From positions 85,861,073 to 85,925,072 of the forward strand of contig NC_079149.1 of assembly GCF_945859685.1 (NCBI RefSeq): 64,000 nucleotides of DNA. The letters are read 5' to 3'. The DNA is from Eupeodes corollae (lineage: Eukaryota > Arthropoda > Insecta > Diptera > Syrphidae). Shown here in pieces: positions 46,400 to 56,873 of this stretch. A program made the position numbers and the translations under genes. Position 1 is the stretch's first letter, and every line of letters starts with the position of its first letter. The notes below the pieces were generated by a model. It had not been told where the DNA came from and did not search any database. It saw nothing but the letters and a program-made list of their open reading frames with translations.

Positions 46400-46735
46400 G
46401 TCACCGCAAAGGCCACGTGTAGAGAGGGTAAATAATGAATCCCTTTACTTAACAGTACGTCGAAGGTTGGGATCATTGAAATGTGCATTCCTAGAAGTAC
46501 GGGTATTTTGTTTGATTTGTTTAAGGGGAGGAATACAACTAGAAATTTTTTTCTGAAAATATCGATAAAACAACAATAGGCATGAAACCTTACGCGTGGT
46601 GTTTAAGAGTGATATAGTTCGATCGCCTTGTATTTTTAAAGCTTTTTTCAATTAAATATATTCAAAAGACTCCAATACGTTATTAGAGCATAAAAGATGA
46701 AACACTTCTTGCATTGTCGGAGAAAACCTAAGCAA
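46400..46735 (-). mobile_element. C-terminal fragment of the CR1/Jockey-group LINE
   Basis: The minus strand reads TRKVSCLLLFYRYF and SCIPPLKQIKQNTRTSRNAH in the frame at 46,445-46,651, the C-terminal signature of the LINE family at 41.6-44.1 kb. Nucleotide landmarks shared with that copy include GCATTCCTAGAAG and AAGGGGAGGAAT. Confidence 0.7.
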
Positions 46736-47006
46736 TCAGCAGCTTTTTACTTGCTTACTTAAGGTGGCGCTACAGTCCGGGGCGGACCTTGACCTCAACG
46801 AACATGCGTCTCCAGCCAGCTAGGTCCCTATTGAAGTCTTCACCCACCTGCGTGTGACCTGAGTCGCCGACTACCTCTACAGCGCCGTCCCTCGGGATTG
46901 GATTCGAGGGCCTTCCGGCTGGAGGCCATTGGACTTTAATTTTGGTACTAGGTCAGTGTCGCTGTACAGCCCGTACAGTTCGTCGTTATATCTTTGTGCC
47001 CTCTTA

Positions 47007-47320
47007 TAGGCACAAGTCTTGCTTTAAATTAAGCACTTTATTTTTAATTAATTTAAGTTAGTTTTAATTAGAAAATAAGATTAATTAATTAACAATAACA
47101 ATGGCAACCGGTCACGTTCACGTCGAGCCAGAGGATGAGAAAAAAAGAAATAATATGGCGAACGTCCAAGGTAATTTTATGTACAGTTCGCATTAAAATT
47201 ATTTTAGTACAGTTCAAAATGAAACAATTCGAAGTGAATCTGTGTTTGGAATGGTCGGTAGGTATGTAACGCGTTTACACGTTGGTTGTAATTTACGTGT
47301 AGACACGCTACATCACTCTT
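47007..47320 (-). repeat. Probable 3' LTR of the gypsy element
   Basis: It follows integrase after an untranslated gap. On the minus strand a purine-rich GGCGAAGAGTGA precedes TGTAGCGTGTCTACACG, the likely LTR start. AAAAATAAAG near 47,030 (complement) can serve as a polyadenylation signal. With no 5' LTR for comparison, the limits are inferred. Confidence 0.45.
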
Positions 47321-47351
47321 CGCCGTATAAAAGTTCTGTGACGGTGACGGT

Positions 47352-49201
47352 TTACATTAGATTAGATTTTTTTGTGTTGAAAAATGTGTACTGAAGGTTG
47401 AATGTTACTTGTTTGGTATTTGGCTGCAAATTATTGTCTTTCGTATAAAAGGCTGGTTTAAGTCGATCGATAGATATGATTTGCTCTTTGTCATCTATGA
47501 GCACTGCGAACGATTTTTCAGATCGATTTATTACTTCAAAAGGGCCTTTGTATGATGGATTCAGACTTCCACGTTTCACCTCGTCCCGAACAAAAACGTA
47601 TCTGCAAGTTTTTAAATCTTTTGGTACAAATATGTATTTTTGTTCGCGATTCCTACCAGAACACTGTTTAGTTTTCGAGATTGCTTGAGTGATATCTCGA
47701 GCTGTCGACGGATTTAACGGTTTGGGTTCGATAAGTTCTGCAGGTAATCATAAGTTTTGTCCGTACAAAAGTTGTGCAGGCGTTACATTAATGTCGTCAA
47801 ATATCGTGGAACGAATACCAAGAAGAGTCCAAGTTAAACTCGAATACCAATTTTGTTTGTCTCCGTGAGCGCGTAGAGAATCTTTAAGCTGTCGGTGAAA
47901 CCTTTCTACTGACCCGTTCGCTTGAGGATGGTACGTTGTACTTCGGATCCACTTTGTACCGAGAGTTTCAGTCGTGATCGTTTGAGGAACTTCAAATCTG
48001 CCTCTGGCCAAGAAGAAAAACGGTCTTTGATATTTAGAAAATAAGTGAAACCTTGAGATGGTGGTAAAGGACCGACCAAATCCATATGGATATGCGAAAA
48101 TCGACCTTCTGGTACTGGAAAAGTTCCGTGTTTTGAAGTAGTGTGCCTGGAAATTTTAGACTTTTGACAAGAGATACAACTTTTTGTCCATCTGTTAACA
48201 TCGCTGTTCATTTTAGGCCAAATGTATTTTGCTGTTATTATTTTACGCATTGCTTTTGAACCTGGATGTGACAGTTTGTGATGGTTGTAGGCGCATATGG
48301 ACGATTTTTACCAGTCGATGTATCGCACCATATTTCAACGTAATTTATCGAAATATTTTATTTTTCTAACTTGAAAGATGTTTTGAAGTTTTAAAATTGA
48401 TTTAAGCTCTTCATCGTTTTCTTGTTCTTCTAACAGACTTGGAATACTGGCATTGTTGAAATCGATCAATTCAACATACGATCTCAATAAAATATCGGCG
48501 ACGATATTTTGTATGCCTTTGATGTAACGAATGTCGGTAGTAAATTCTGCGATAAACTCTAAGTGGCGCGTTTGACGGGGAGATTTTTCAGTTTTGGAAT
48601 ATATTGCGTTTGTGAGCGGCTTATTGTCGGTGAAAACAGTAAATTGTCTACCTTCCACATAATACCGAAAATGTTTAACGTTTTTGAAAATTGCGTGGAG
48701 TTCGCGATCGAACGTCGAGCATTTTCTTTCGGCTCAAACGAGTTGAAAAGAAACCTAAATTCTGCCAAAAGCTATTATGGTATTGCTGGAGTACTCTTCC
48801 GATAGCGTCGTTAGAAGCGTCTACCATAATGCTGATTTGTGCTAGAGGCATTGGGTGAAAAAGCATAGTGCGTTGGGACAAGTCTCTTTTGAGAACTTGA
48901 AAAGCTTCTTCGCAAACGTCTGACCACTAAAAAATCCTTTTTTAGTCTCTTTTTTATTTGCTTTTACGTCTTTTAAAAGTTCGTAAAGAACTTTAGCTTT
49001 AGATGGCATACTTGGCATAAAACAATTATAGAAATTTATCATGCCGAGAAAGCGCTGAAGTTTTTTGATGGAGCCCGGACTAGGAAATTCGTTGATGGCT
49101 TTTACTCGTTCTTGCGAAGGAATTATTCCATTTTCGGAAACGCAGTATCCCAAGAAATCGAGTTTGCTAACTCCTAAATAGTTCGCATTAACGTTGAGCC
49201 C
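47352..49201 (-). pseudogene. gypsy Pol remnant: reverse transcriptase end, RNase H, integrase
   Basis: LDFLGYCVSENGIIPSQERV and LQRFLGMINFYN (49,160-49,030) form the end of reverse transcriptase. IMVDASNDAIG (48,830) and FTVFTDNKPLTNAIYSKT (48,640) are RNase H. A zinc-binding region ends CISCQKSK (48,170). The integrase core has HMDLVGPLPPSQGFTYFL (48,080) and TTYHPQANGSVERFHRQLK (47,930), and the C-terminal domain has YKGPFEVINRSEKSF (47,550). About 40 codons between DRFSSWPEA and FEVPQTIT are deleted, removing the second catalytic aspartate of integrase. Several frameshifts are present. No envelope-like frame is seen. Confidence 0.87.
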
Positions 49202-49359
49202 GTGCTTCTCCGTTCTCCATCTATGCGTACGGGACCAAAAATCACCCGAAGAATTTTTCTCTCGAAGCATACTAAACGCTCTCATCTTTGTTTGACATGG
49301 GTCCAGGCCTAAGCAATATAAATAAAAACTTCAGTGCAAGTATTACATGTGGATAGTGG

Positions 49360-49510
49360 CATTGGAAGAGGGTTACGATTTTGAGACAATAAACAGTGTA
49401 GAGTGTTACAAATTTCTGTCGAATCGCTCAGTTGTGCCCCCCCTCAAACAATACAGCCGTAATACTCGCACCTCCAGGAATGCTCCTTTGAGCTCAATTT
49501 TGAACGTACT
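49360..49510 (+). mobile_element. Short fragment of the CR1/Jockey-group LINE, plus orientation
   Basis: The complement of this stretch matches the 41.76-41.82 kb and 46.48-46.53 kb pieces: GAGCTCAAAGGAGCATTCC, a GCGAGTATTA-like block and TTGTTTGAGGGG. On the plus strand it reads SNRSVVPPLKQYSRNTRTSR, the family's C-terminal motif. Confidence 0.65.
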
Positions 49511-50111
49511 GTCAGTTATAGAGATCCTTTTTTAACCACACATCGAGAATGTGGAATTTTTTACTGAACTCTGTCCCCATCTCCCCCCTCATTATAATAT
49601 TCAAAATTTTAAGAGCATTGTGCTCGTGTTCAAAAGAAAACATGTTAAGTGTATTAATAACCCCTTCAGTGCTGCCTGTAAACTTAAAAAAAACCGTACT
49701 TGAATATAAAAATACTTAAATCTCAACAACGGAAAGGAATTTGGTATGATAAGAATCTATGGTTATGTTATGATTATTTTTGATGCCAAAGAAATGGTAC
49801 AAAATTTCGTCAAAAAATAGACACAACTAATTCTCTTTAGGTGTCAACCTAATGACATAGCGATATAAAATACATTTAAAAGATGTCATACCAATTCTGG
49901 ACCGTTTTTGAAAAATACGAACACAAACATCGTGATGCGAGACATTCATATTTATCTTATAATAATTGTACGATTCTTTGCAAAATTTTCATTCATAAAC
50001 TATTAATTTTTTCATAATTGATAAGAAATAAAAAAAACATATTTTTTGTATGAAATATAAACCAAAACTAAATTTTTGGACACATTTCTTGAAATTATGT
50101 CTAGAGTAGAT
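49511..50111. other. Unassigned DNA
   Basis: No gene or element recognised before the Harbinger end. Confidence 0.4.
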
Positions 50112-50114
50112 TAA

Positions 50115-51373
50115 GGGGCGTATTATCACTCGCTAGTCCAAAATTCGCCTAAAGTCGAATGCTTTGGCGAATTAACAGTTTGGTGGTATTACCAATAGCG
50201 AACTCTGTAGTTAGTCTTTGAAAACAAAACTGCCAACATCAAAAACTGAAAGTGAAATGTCATTAATTGTCATAAATATTTATAAAGTCAGAATGAAGAA
50301 TATTGTTTTTTGTAAAGAAAAAAGTAAATAAAAAAAAAGATGATTAGCAGCGTTGAATTGTTTTTCGAGGATGAAAATGAAGAAGTAACGAATAAAGATG
50401 AAAAAATCATGATCTGAGATGCTTCCAACCCACTGGAATACCAGATAATTTGTAATAAAATTAACAATTAATTTGATAAAATTTAACTAGATTTTTTTTT
50501 TATAGATTTGTGTTATTAGCATTTAAATATGTTTTCAGTCAGATAAGTTCAGGATTTCAAACGGCTCAAAGTTCTGCAATTCCACCAATTTTAAAACTTG
50601 CGTGCGCACTACGATTTCTCGTATGTGGATGTTATTAAAATAGTTAGGAAATGACTTTGAGCTAGGTTTCTCCCAACCTACAGTTTCAGTAGTTTAAGGC
50701 TAAGTTCTTAATTTGGTTGAAGCAAGAATCCGACCAGTTTAAATCATTGCAGATATGAGTATGTCCACTAATGAAAAGCAAGAAACGAGAAACTATTTTT
50801 TTCAAAGAGCAGGCTTACCAGGGATAGTTAGAAGTGTAGACGGAACTCACATTGTTATCATAGCTCCTGCTCAGTTACAACACCAGTATTTAAATAGAAA
50901 AGGTTTTTACAGCTTAAATGCGATGGTGGTAAAGTACTTCTAAATTGAATCTTGATGTTTAGGTAAAACTTTTTCTTTTTAAGGCTTGTGACAATAATGG
51001 TGTAATAAGATTTATTTATGCTAGATATCATGGTTCTACGCATGACTCGTTTGTGTGGGATCATAGTGTTTTAAAGGATTTGTTAGAAAGGTGGTGAATA
51101 GATGGAGACTGGTCAAGATTTCATAATTTATTTAAATTGTCCTTTACCTTTGTCGGTTTTCACTCATTTTTTTTGTCGCAACAACAAATCTAGACAACTA
51201 CTTCAAATTAAAAAAAACTGTGATTTTTTGAAAGTCACCAAGAATTACAGTTATGACAAATAAAGGCAAACATTCGCCAAAAGGCGAACGTCAACTTGGT
51301 GAATCCCAAACAGTAATGCGAAAAATTCACATTCGCTTATTTTTTAGGCGACTCGCGAGTGATAATAAGGCCC
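50115..51373 (+). mobile_element. PIF/Harbinger DNA transposon, 1,259 bp, decayed
   Basis: Inverted ends GGGGCGTATTATCACTCGC (left) and GGGCCTTATTATCACTCGC (right, read inward). A TAA duplication flanks it at 50,112-50,114 and 51,374-51,376. A TAA/TTA duplication with GGG-starting ends is characteristic of PIF/Harbinger, and the interior encodes transposase remnants. There is no sign of the second, Myb-like gene. Internal deletions explain the short length. Confidence 0.9.
50341..51110 (+). pseudogene. Harbinger transposase (DDE type) remnant
   Basis: ATG at 50,341 opens MISSVELFFEDENEE, and RDASNPLE-like sequence follows after a stop. An AT-rich stretch ending TTTTTTTTATAG at about 50,504 may be an intron before LLAFKYVF. 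Then come PPILKLACALRFLVCG (50,580-50,630) and ELGFSQPTVSVV in shifting frames. The best frame (50,755-50,943) has LPGIVRSVDGTHIVIIAP, containing the first catalytic aspartate, and LNRKGFYSLNAMVV. A further segment reads ACDNNGVIRFIYARYHGSTH and SFVWDHSVLKDL. The part with the final catalytic glutamate is missing. Confidence 0.85.
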
Positions 51374-51376
51374 TAA

Positions 51377-52639
51377 GATTTCATTAAGTTTTAGTGCAAT
51401 AAAAAGGCTTAAGGTAAAGTTTTTATTTAATTTCACTGATATAGTTTTTAAATGATTATTTCATAGCAGATACGTTTGCCTACGGCTCAAGTCAGATAAG
51501 ACTAAGATAAGAACAAAACAAATCCAACGAGAACGGATCGCACAGTCTTCTTAAAAAAAACTTAGACTTAATTTTCTATATAAAATTCAAGATAGTTATG
51601 CATTGTATTTATGTACATACTACATACATATATGTTGTATACTCTTCTTGTTTTTGAACTAAAAATATAAAAGTAAGCCCTCGTCCTTTACAAAACCTAT
51701 TATTTAAAGACACATAAATGTGGAAACCAAGCCTATCAGCTTACAACTCAAATCTTTACAAAATTAATAGGTGAAACAGTACCTACAGTATGTACAAAAG
51801 CTTGCTTATTTTATTCGAGACAAATAGCGGTTGCGTCTATAGGTGTACTGTAAGCATATACATGGCAAAAACAAAATGCCGAAATTATTTTAAAATTCAT
51901 TATGGGAACATCCTTCCTCTCTGTCATTAGCTTATAAATTAATTACCTTCAACACTCTTAAGACGCTCGAGACAACGAAATTTTCTCCTACCCTTTAGTC
52001 ACTGTTAAAGTTACAATGTGGAACTAAAATAAATCACCCATCGACATACAAACTCAAATATGAGGGTATGAGGAGATTGGTTGGTTGGTGGTACGAAATA
52101 TAAAGCTTACAGCTAGAAGTTCCTCTTTAAGAGTTTTAAATCTTACAGCATCCTAGCTTCACAGCACACATATCAGGATATTTAAAAAAAAGAAAAATTA
52201 TTTTTTCCTCCATGTACTCGTATGTGTAGAATCATATATCAATCTTGCTATAGAAGACTAGGACATAACAAAATTGGCACTGCATTAAAGTGGCATCATA
52301 ACAGAGAACGTTAGCAAAGGTGACTAAACATACTATATTAGCAAGTGATTTCGACAGGTAAGTGCTCACTGGGTGTCTAGTGATGTGTAAAAAGTAGAAT
52401 TACACCAGCTCTACAACTGCAGAAATTGTTAATTTGTTTGTATTTGAATCAAAATAATCAATAATTATTATTATTCCAAGCTTTATTCACTCATTGATAC
52501 TTTAAAATGTACAATAATTTTATAATTACCATTTGATTGAATATATTCACATTACATTTAAACAAGTATGTGTACGTAAAATTAATTAAATTACAAGAAA
52601 CAAATAATTCAATCAAGGTTTAAAACTAATTTAAATATA
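51377..52639. other. Unassigned DNA
   Basis: No gene or element recognised. Confidence 0.4.
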
Positions 52640-53329
52640 TACATTATTTGAAAAGAGAGGTTTTAGGTTATCTGAGTATAAGCCTCCCCCAGACTTCTCC
52701 ATCTTCTTCTATTTACTGCTTCTCTCCAATAAAGTGGGCATATTTTTCGGATGTCATCCTTCCAGCGTTTATGTTGTCCACCTACGCTTCTTTTGCTTTC
52801 TTAGGGTATCCATTCGGTTACTAATTTTGTCCATCGATTATCAGGTGTACGTATTACATGTCCTGCCAATTCCCATTTGAGTTTCTCAAGCCTGTGTCTA
52901 ACGTCTTCAAAATTAGTTTGACTTCTTATACTCTGACGGTTAATTTGCTGGGCAATATGAACGTTCAAAATAGCTCTCTCCATTGCTCTCTGACGTGATT
53001 GGAGTTTCATTTCAGTGTTTTTCGTGACTTGCTAAGTTTGGCAAACATAGGTGAGGACTGGAAGAACTGTTGAGTCAAACACATATTTCCTTCAGTTCAG
53101 TTCATATTTATTTGCAGTTTAAGGCTTAGACTATTTTATAATGAATTAAATTATTAAGAGAGCTTGTTCTTTACATCTACAATACAATAAATTTACGACA
53201 ATATTTTAATTTTACTATGGTTATAATAAATTATTAAGGGAAAACACTACAAGAAAAAAAACCCTTACATAATACTTAAAAACTAAAATTGCACAAAAAC
53301 ACAAATTTTACCCAGGCAGTATAAGTTAA

Positions 53330-55975
53330 AGATTAAGTATGAGTTCATTATCTGAGTAAGAACACCTTTCAAAAAAGTTTTCTTGTAGTTTGTATAGGAC
53401 AAATTTAATTGGGTTGACATTTGCTCTTTTGTATAGACGAGTAGTTGAATGAAACCATGGTAAATTTCAGGATTTTATTTTGGCTTATTTGAAGCTTTTT
53501 TATGTGCGTCTCAGCACAGTCAAACCATACTGGAGCACCATACGTTAGGACCGGTTGGAAAACGGTTTTAAAAATTAATATTTTATTATGTATGCTAAGT
53601 CTAGACTTTCTATTTATAAAAGGATATAATATTTTAATTAAAAGATTGACTTTGTGGACTGTGATTGATATGTGTTTTTCAAAAGTCAGTTTTTTATCGA
53701 GTGTGACTCCTAAATATTTACAATGTTCAGACCATTGAATATCAGTAGAGTTTATTTTAAGCATAGTTTGAGGAAGGAAACTTTGTTTTCTGCGTCTAGT
53801 GAACCAAATAGCTTGGCATTTTTCAGCATTAACTTTTATTTTCCACTTAGTGAAGAAGTTAAGAAGAGTGTCTAGTGAATTCTGTAAACTAGAAAGAGCT
53901 TCTTGAGGGAGAAAACTTGACGCAAAAAGCGCAGTATCATCTGCAAACATGGCTACTTCAGTATTGTTTCCAAAATGTGGTAAGTCTGACATAAAAATGT
54001 TAAAAAGTATGGGCCCAAGTACAGATCCTTGTGGAACTCCAAAGGAAATATCATACATGGTAGACTTAGCAATTCCAGTGGATACAAAAAATTTTCTATT
54101 TTTGACAAAGTTCGTTATAATTTTAATGAGGTAATCAGGGAAATTAAATATTATAAGTTTATAGATAAGTCCTTCATGCCATACTGTGTCGAAGGCTTTT
54201 TCAATATCTAGTAGTACTAGACCAGTGGAATGTTTTAAGTTAAGGCTGTTTTATTCGTAATATTTGATGATTAGTAGAGTGCCCAGCTCGGAAGCCGAAT
54301 TGCTCTATAGAATATATATTAGCTTCCTCCACATGTATTAAAAGGCGATCCTTTAAAACTTTTTCAAACATTTTACTTAGTGTGCTTAGTAGGCTTATAG
54401 GCCTATAACTAGTCGGGTTTTCTTTTGGTTTGCCAGGCTTGCCAATAGGAACCACTTTTGCTATTTTCCATTTTTCGGGGAAATAATAGAGTTTAATACA
54501 AGCGTTAAACATAAATGTTATGTATGTTATACCTTTTTTAGGTAACTCTTTTAATAAACGGTTACTAATACCATCAAGACCAGGTGATTTTTTATTTTCA
54601 ATTCTTTTACTAAGTTTTTTACTAAGCGGTTGTTGTTGATAAGTGTACTAGTTTGGTTAACAGAAGCACTCTCCATTTCCCTAAGTTTATCCCTTACGAG
54701 AACTTCGGTTTGAACGTCGCTCAAGTGAGCTGATATATTATGATTTTGGCTAAATGTTTCAGCCAAAATGTTTGCTTTCTGTTCAGGAGTTACAAAAACC
54801 TCATTTTGAACTCGAAGGGGGGGAATATTTGAACCTTTTTTTTTAATTATTTTTGTGACTTTCCAAAACGGCTTGGACCCTTTATCAAAACCAGATAACA
54901 AGTTGTTCCAGTTTTGGTTACGGAACATTAAGATCTCGTCTTTAATTCGGAAATTTAGGATTTTAAGATTAGTTTTAAATGTGTCCAACCTATACCGAAT
55001 CCACTTTCTTCTCTCAGAATTTCGCAAACGAATCAAATGTAAAATATTATCCGGCAGGGGTGGGGAATTTGAGTTAAAATTGGCACATTGAATCCTAGGA
55101 ATAGATACCTCAGCAGCTCGCAGTATTACTTTTTCGAATGTATCCGTCACCGTGTCTATCTGTTCAAACGACTGAACATTGTTTAACGATAGACTTCCTT
55201 CGTATAAGTTATCACAAATGTAGGACCGATATCTTTCCCAATTTGCAGAGGAATAATTAAAATGGCCATTAGGATTATTAAAAGAGCAATAAGTTTGTAG
55301 TTCTGTACAAACCGGCTAATGATTTGAACTCAATGCATTGATAGTTAAAGGTTGAGAGAAGTGTACTGCATTATTTGTTAAAAACATATCAAGAGTCGAA
55401 GGTTGTCCCGAGGAGGTACTAGGAAAGTAAGTAGGTTCAAGAGGATACAATACTGAGACAGACCTATTCACGGCGACAATATCGTGTAGAATATTGCCCC
55501 AACAGTTTGCTCTCAGACATCCCCAAAGTTGGTGTCTTGAATTAAAGTCACCACCTATCAAATAATTTGAATTTGACCTTATCAATTTTAATAGGTCCCT
55601 TTTAAATTTAGTCTTTTTCTCATTATTACTATTTCCACCTGGGAAATAAAAAGAGAAAATACTTAATTTGGATGTATTCTGTAAGTCTATCTCAACACCA
55701 AGAGATTCAGCTACCTCGAGACTAACAGCTGGGATCACCGAATGTCTGATAGCCTTATTAATTACAATAGCAACCCCTCCTCGCTTTGCGTGATGCCTAT
55801 CTAGCCTATAGCATACATAATTTCCATTAGAAAATTTATTTTTATTTGTAAGCCACGTCTCTGTCAAAAGAGCAATATCAATTTTGTTTTTAATTATAAA
55901 ATCAAAAAATTCTGTTTGTTTGTTTTGAATGCTTGTTGCATTCCAAGTAATAATTTTTGGGTTTTTGTTCATCAT
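53330..55975 (-). pseudogene. Jockey ORF2: endonuclease and reverse transcriptase, with few lesions
   Basis: ATG at 55,975 overlaps the end of ORF1 by 74 bases. Endonuclease motifs: ITWNATSIQ, LLTETWLT, RGGVAIVINK, YLIGGDFNSRHQLWG. The final SDH motif reads SNH and is followed directly by a TAG (55,316). The frame then stays open to 54,551. There a one-base shift in an A-run separates it from FPEKWKIAKVVPIGKPGK and YRPISLLSTLSKM (54,240-54,512). A second shift leads to LLDIEKAFDTVW, GVPQGSVLGPILFNIF and AMFADDTALFAS (FADD intact) in 53,405-54,058. A third shift lies near 53,460, after which the C-terminus runs to about 53,330. Net lesions: one stop, three frameshifts and one active-site change. 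Confidence 0.9.
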
Positions 55976-56873
55976 ATTGAATAAATATACTTACTGCAAG
56001 AGTGGTAATAACATTAAATTGCTCAGCTTTAGTACGACATGAGCTTAGTTTAGACATAACATCATTAAGAAGACTTGAGATTTCTTCTAAAGAGAATAAA
56101 GAGTTATTGCTGTTTTGATCAAATATATTCGAGTTGTTTGCTTTTGGACTCTCTGAGCGTGTGTTGTTTTTGTAAGATGGACATGGACCAGTACTTGACG
56201 TAGACGCTTGTTGATGGTGAGTTCGTTTTTTGTTAGAAACTTGCGGGAGTTGGGGAAATTCTTCCATGGTGAATTTGACATGATTGATCTTGGCTCTCGG
56301 TTGATTTATTGAAACCGATTTTGAGAGATAATTGTTGTTATTTTTTCGCGTTCGGGAGGATATTTTTTGACGAATTTCGATATAGTGCTTTCGACTTATG
56401 CAAGATGGGTCGGTTGATTTGTGTGCACCATTGCAATTAGCACATTTAGTTGCCGATGGTGATTCAGTGCACTCAGAGGTTTTGTGAGGACCGGAACATG
56501 AAGAACAAAAGCTTTTGACATGACAATGCATAGCACCGTGGCCATACATCTGGCAATTGTAGCATTGTGTAATTTTGTTAGGCTGGTGTTTTTTGTAATC
56601 CCACCTCACTAGAGTTTTAAGAACAGATTTATAGTTCGATCGAAGTTCGTTCATTTTAATATAACCACGTTCAATTATAATAATGTATTTGTAATGCACG
56701 TAATGCGAATTAGATGAATTTATTGTGATGGGTTTAACTTCAAGACATTTAATTCCGAGTGAAACAAGTTCATTCTTTAATAGTGTATGATCGTAGAGGT
56801 CTAAACCCGAGAGTACCACCTTAAATGGTCTACTTGCTTTTTTTTTCATGGGAATAAAACTCACGTGACTCAT
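55902..56873 (-). CDS. Jockey ORF1, Gag-like nucleic-acid-binding protein, 323 aa
   Basis: An uninterrupted frame from ATG 56,873 (context aagATGAG). LINE ORF1 proteins coat the element RNA. Residues about 15-95 resemble the domain preceding the zinc knuckles in Jockey ORF1 proteins (FKVVLSGLDLYDHTLLKNEL). Three knuckles follow: C104-C107-H112-C117 (CX2CX4HX4C), C123-C126-H130-C135, and C144-C147-H151-C158. A basic, Ser/Asn-rich stretch and a helical C-terminus (LLNDVMSKLSSCRTKAEQF) complete it. It is shorter than classic Jockey ORF1 (over 500 residues), so an N-terminal extension may have been lost. An intact frame suggests a recent insertion, though ORF2 is broken. Confidence 0.9.
   Translation of the reverse strand: MSHVSFIPMKKKASRPFKVVLSGLDLYDHTLLKNELVSLGIKCLEVKPITINSSNSHYVHYKYIIIIERGYIKMNELRSNYKSVLKTLVRWDYKKHQPNKITQCYNCQMYGHGAMHCHVKSFCSSCSGPHKTSECTESPSATKCANCNGAHKSTDPSCISRKHYIEIRQKISSRTRKNNNNYLSKSVSINQPRAKINHVKFTMEEFPQLPQVSNKKRTHHQQASTSSTGPCPSYKNNTRSESPKANNSNIFDQNSNNSLFSLEEISSLLNDVMSKLSSCRTKAEQFNVITTLAVSIFIQYDEQKPKNYYLECNKHSKQTNRIF

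Larger units (their letters stand above)
47000..49201 (-). mobile_element. 5'-truncated Ty3/gypsy LTR retrotransposon
   Basis: From the end of reverse transcriptase through RNase H and integrase to a probable 3' LTR, all on the minus strand. Gag, protease and most of reverse transcriptase, plus the 5' LTR, are absent. GTGC occurs at both junctions with the LINE (46,996-46,999 and 49,202-49,205) and could be a 4-bp target duplication, but an LTR element missing its 5' half should not show one, so this may be coincidence. Confidence 0.85.
46745..49290 (-). mobile_element. LINE family B, copy 3, interrupted by a gypsy element
   Basis: The upstream part (49,290-49,202) encodes CFERKILRVIFGPVRIDGE. 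The downstream part (46,995-46,745) continues with a YNDELYGLYSDT-type stretch, the order seen in the intact copy at 62.1 kb. It ends in the family's 3' sequence GGTGGCGCTACAGTCCGG and a TAAG-type tail at 46,748-46,755. The gypsy element at 47,000-49,201 lies exactly between the two parts. Confidence 0.72.
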
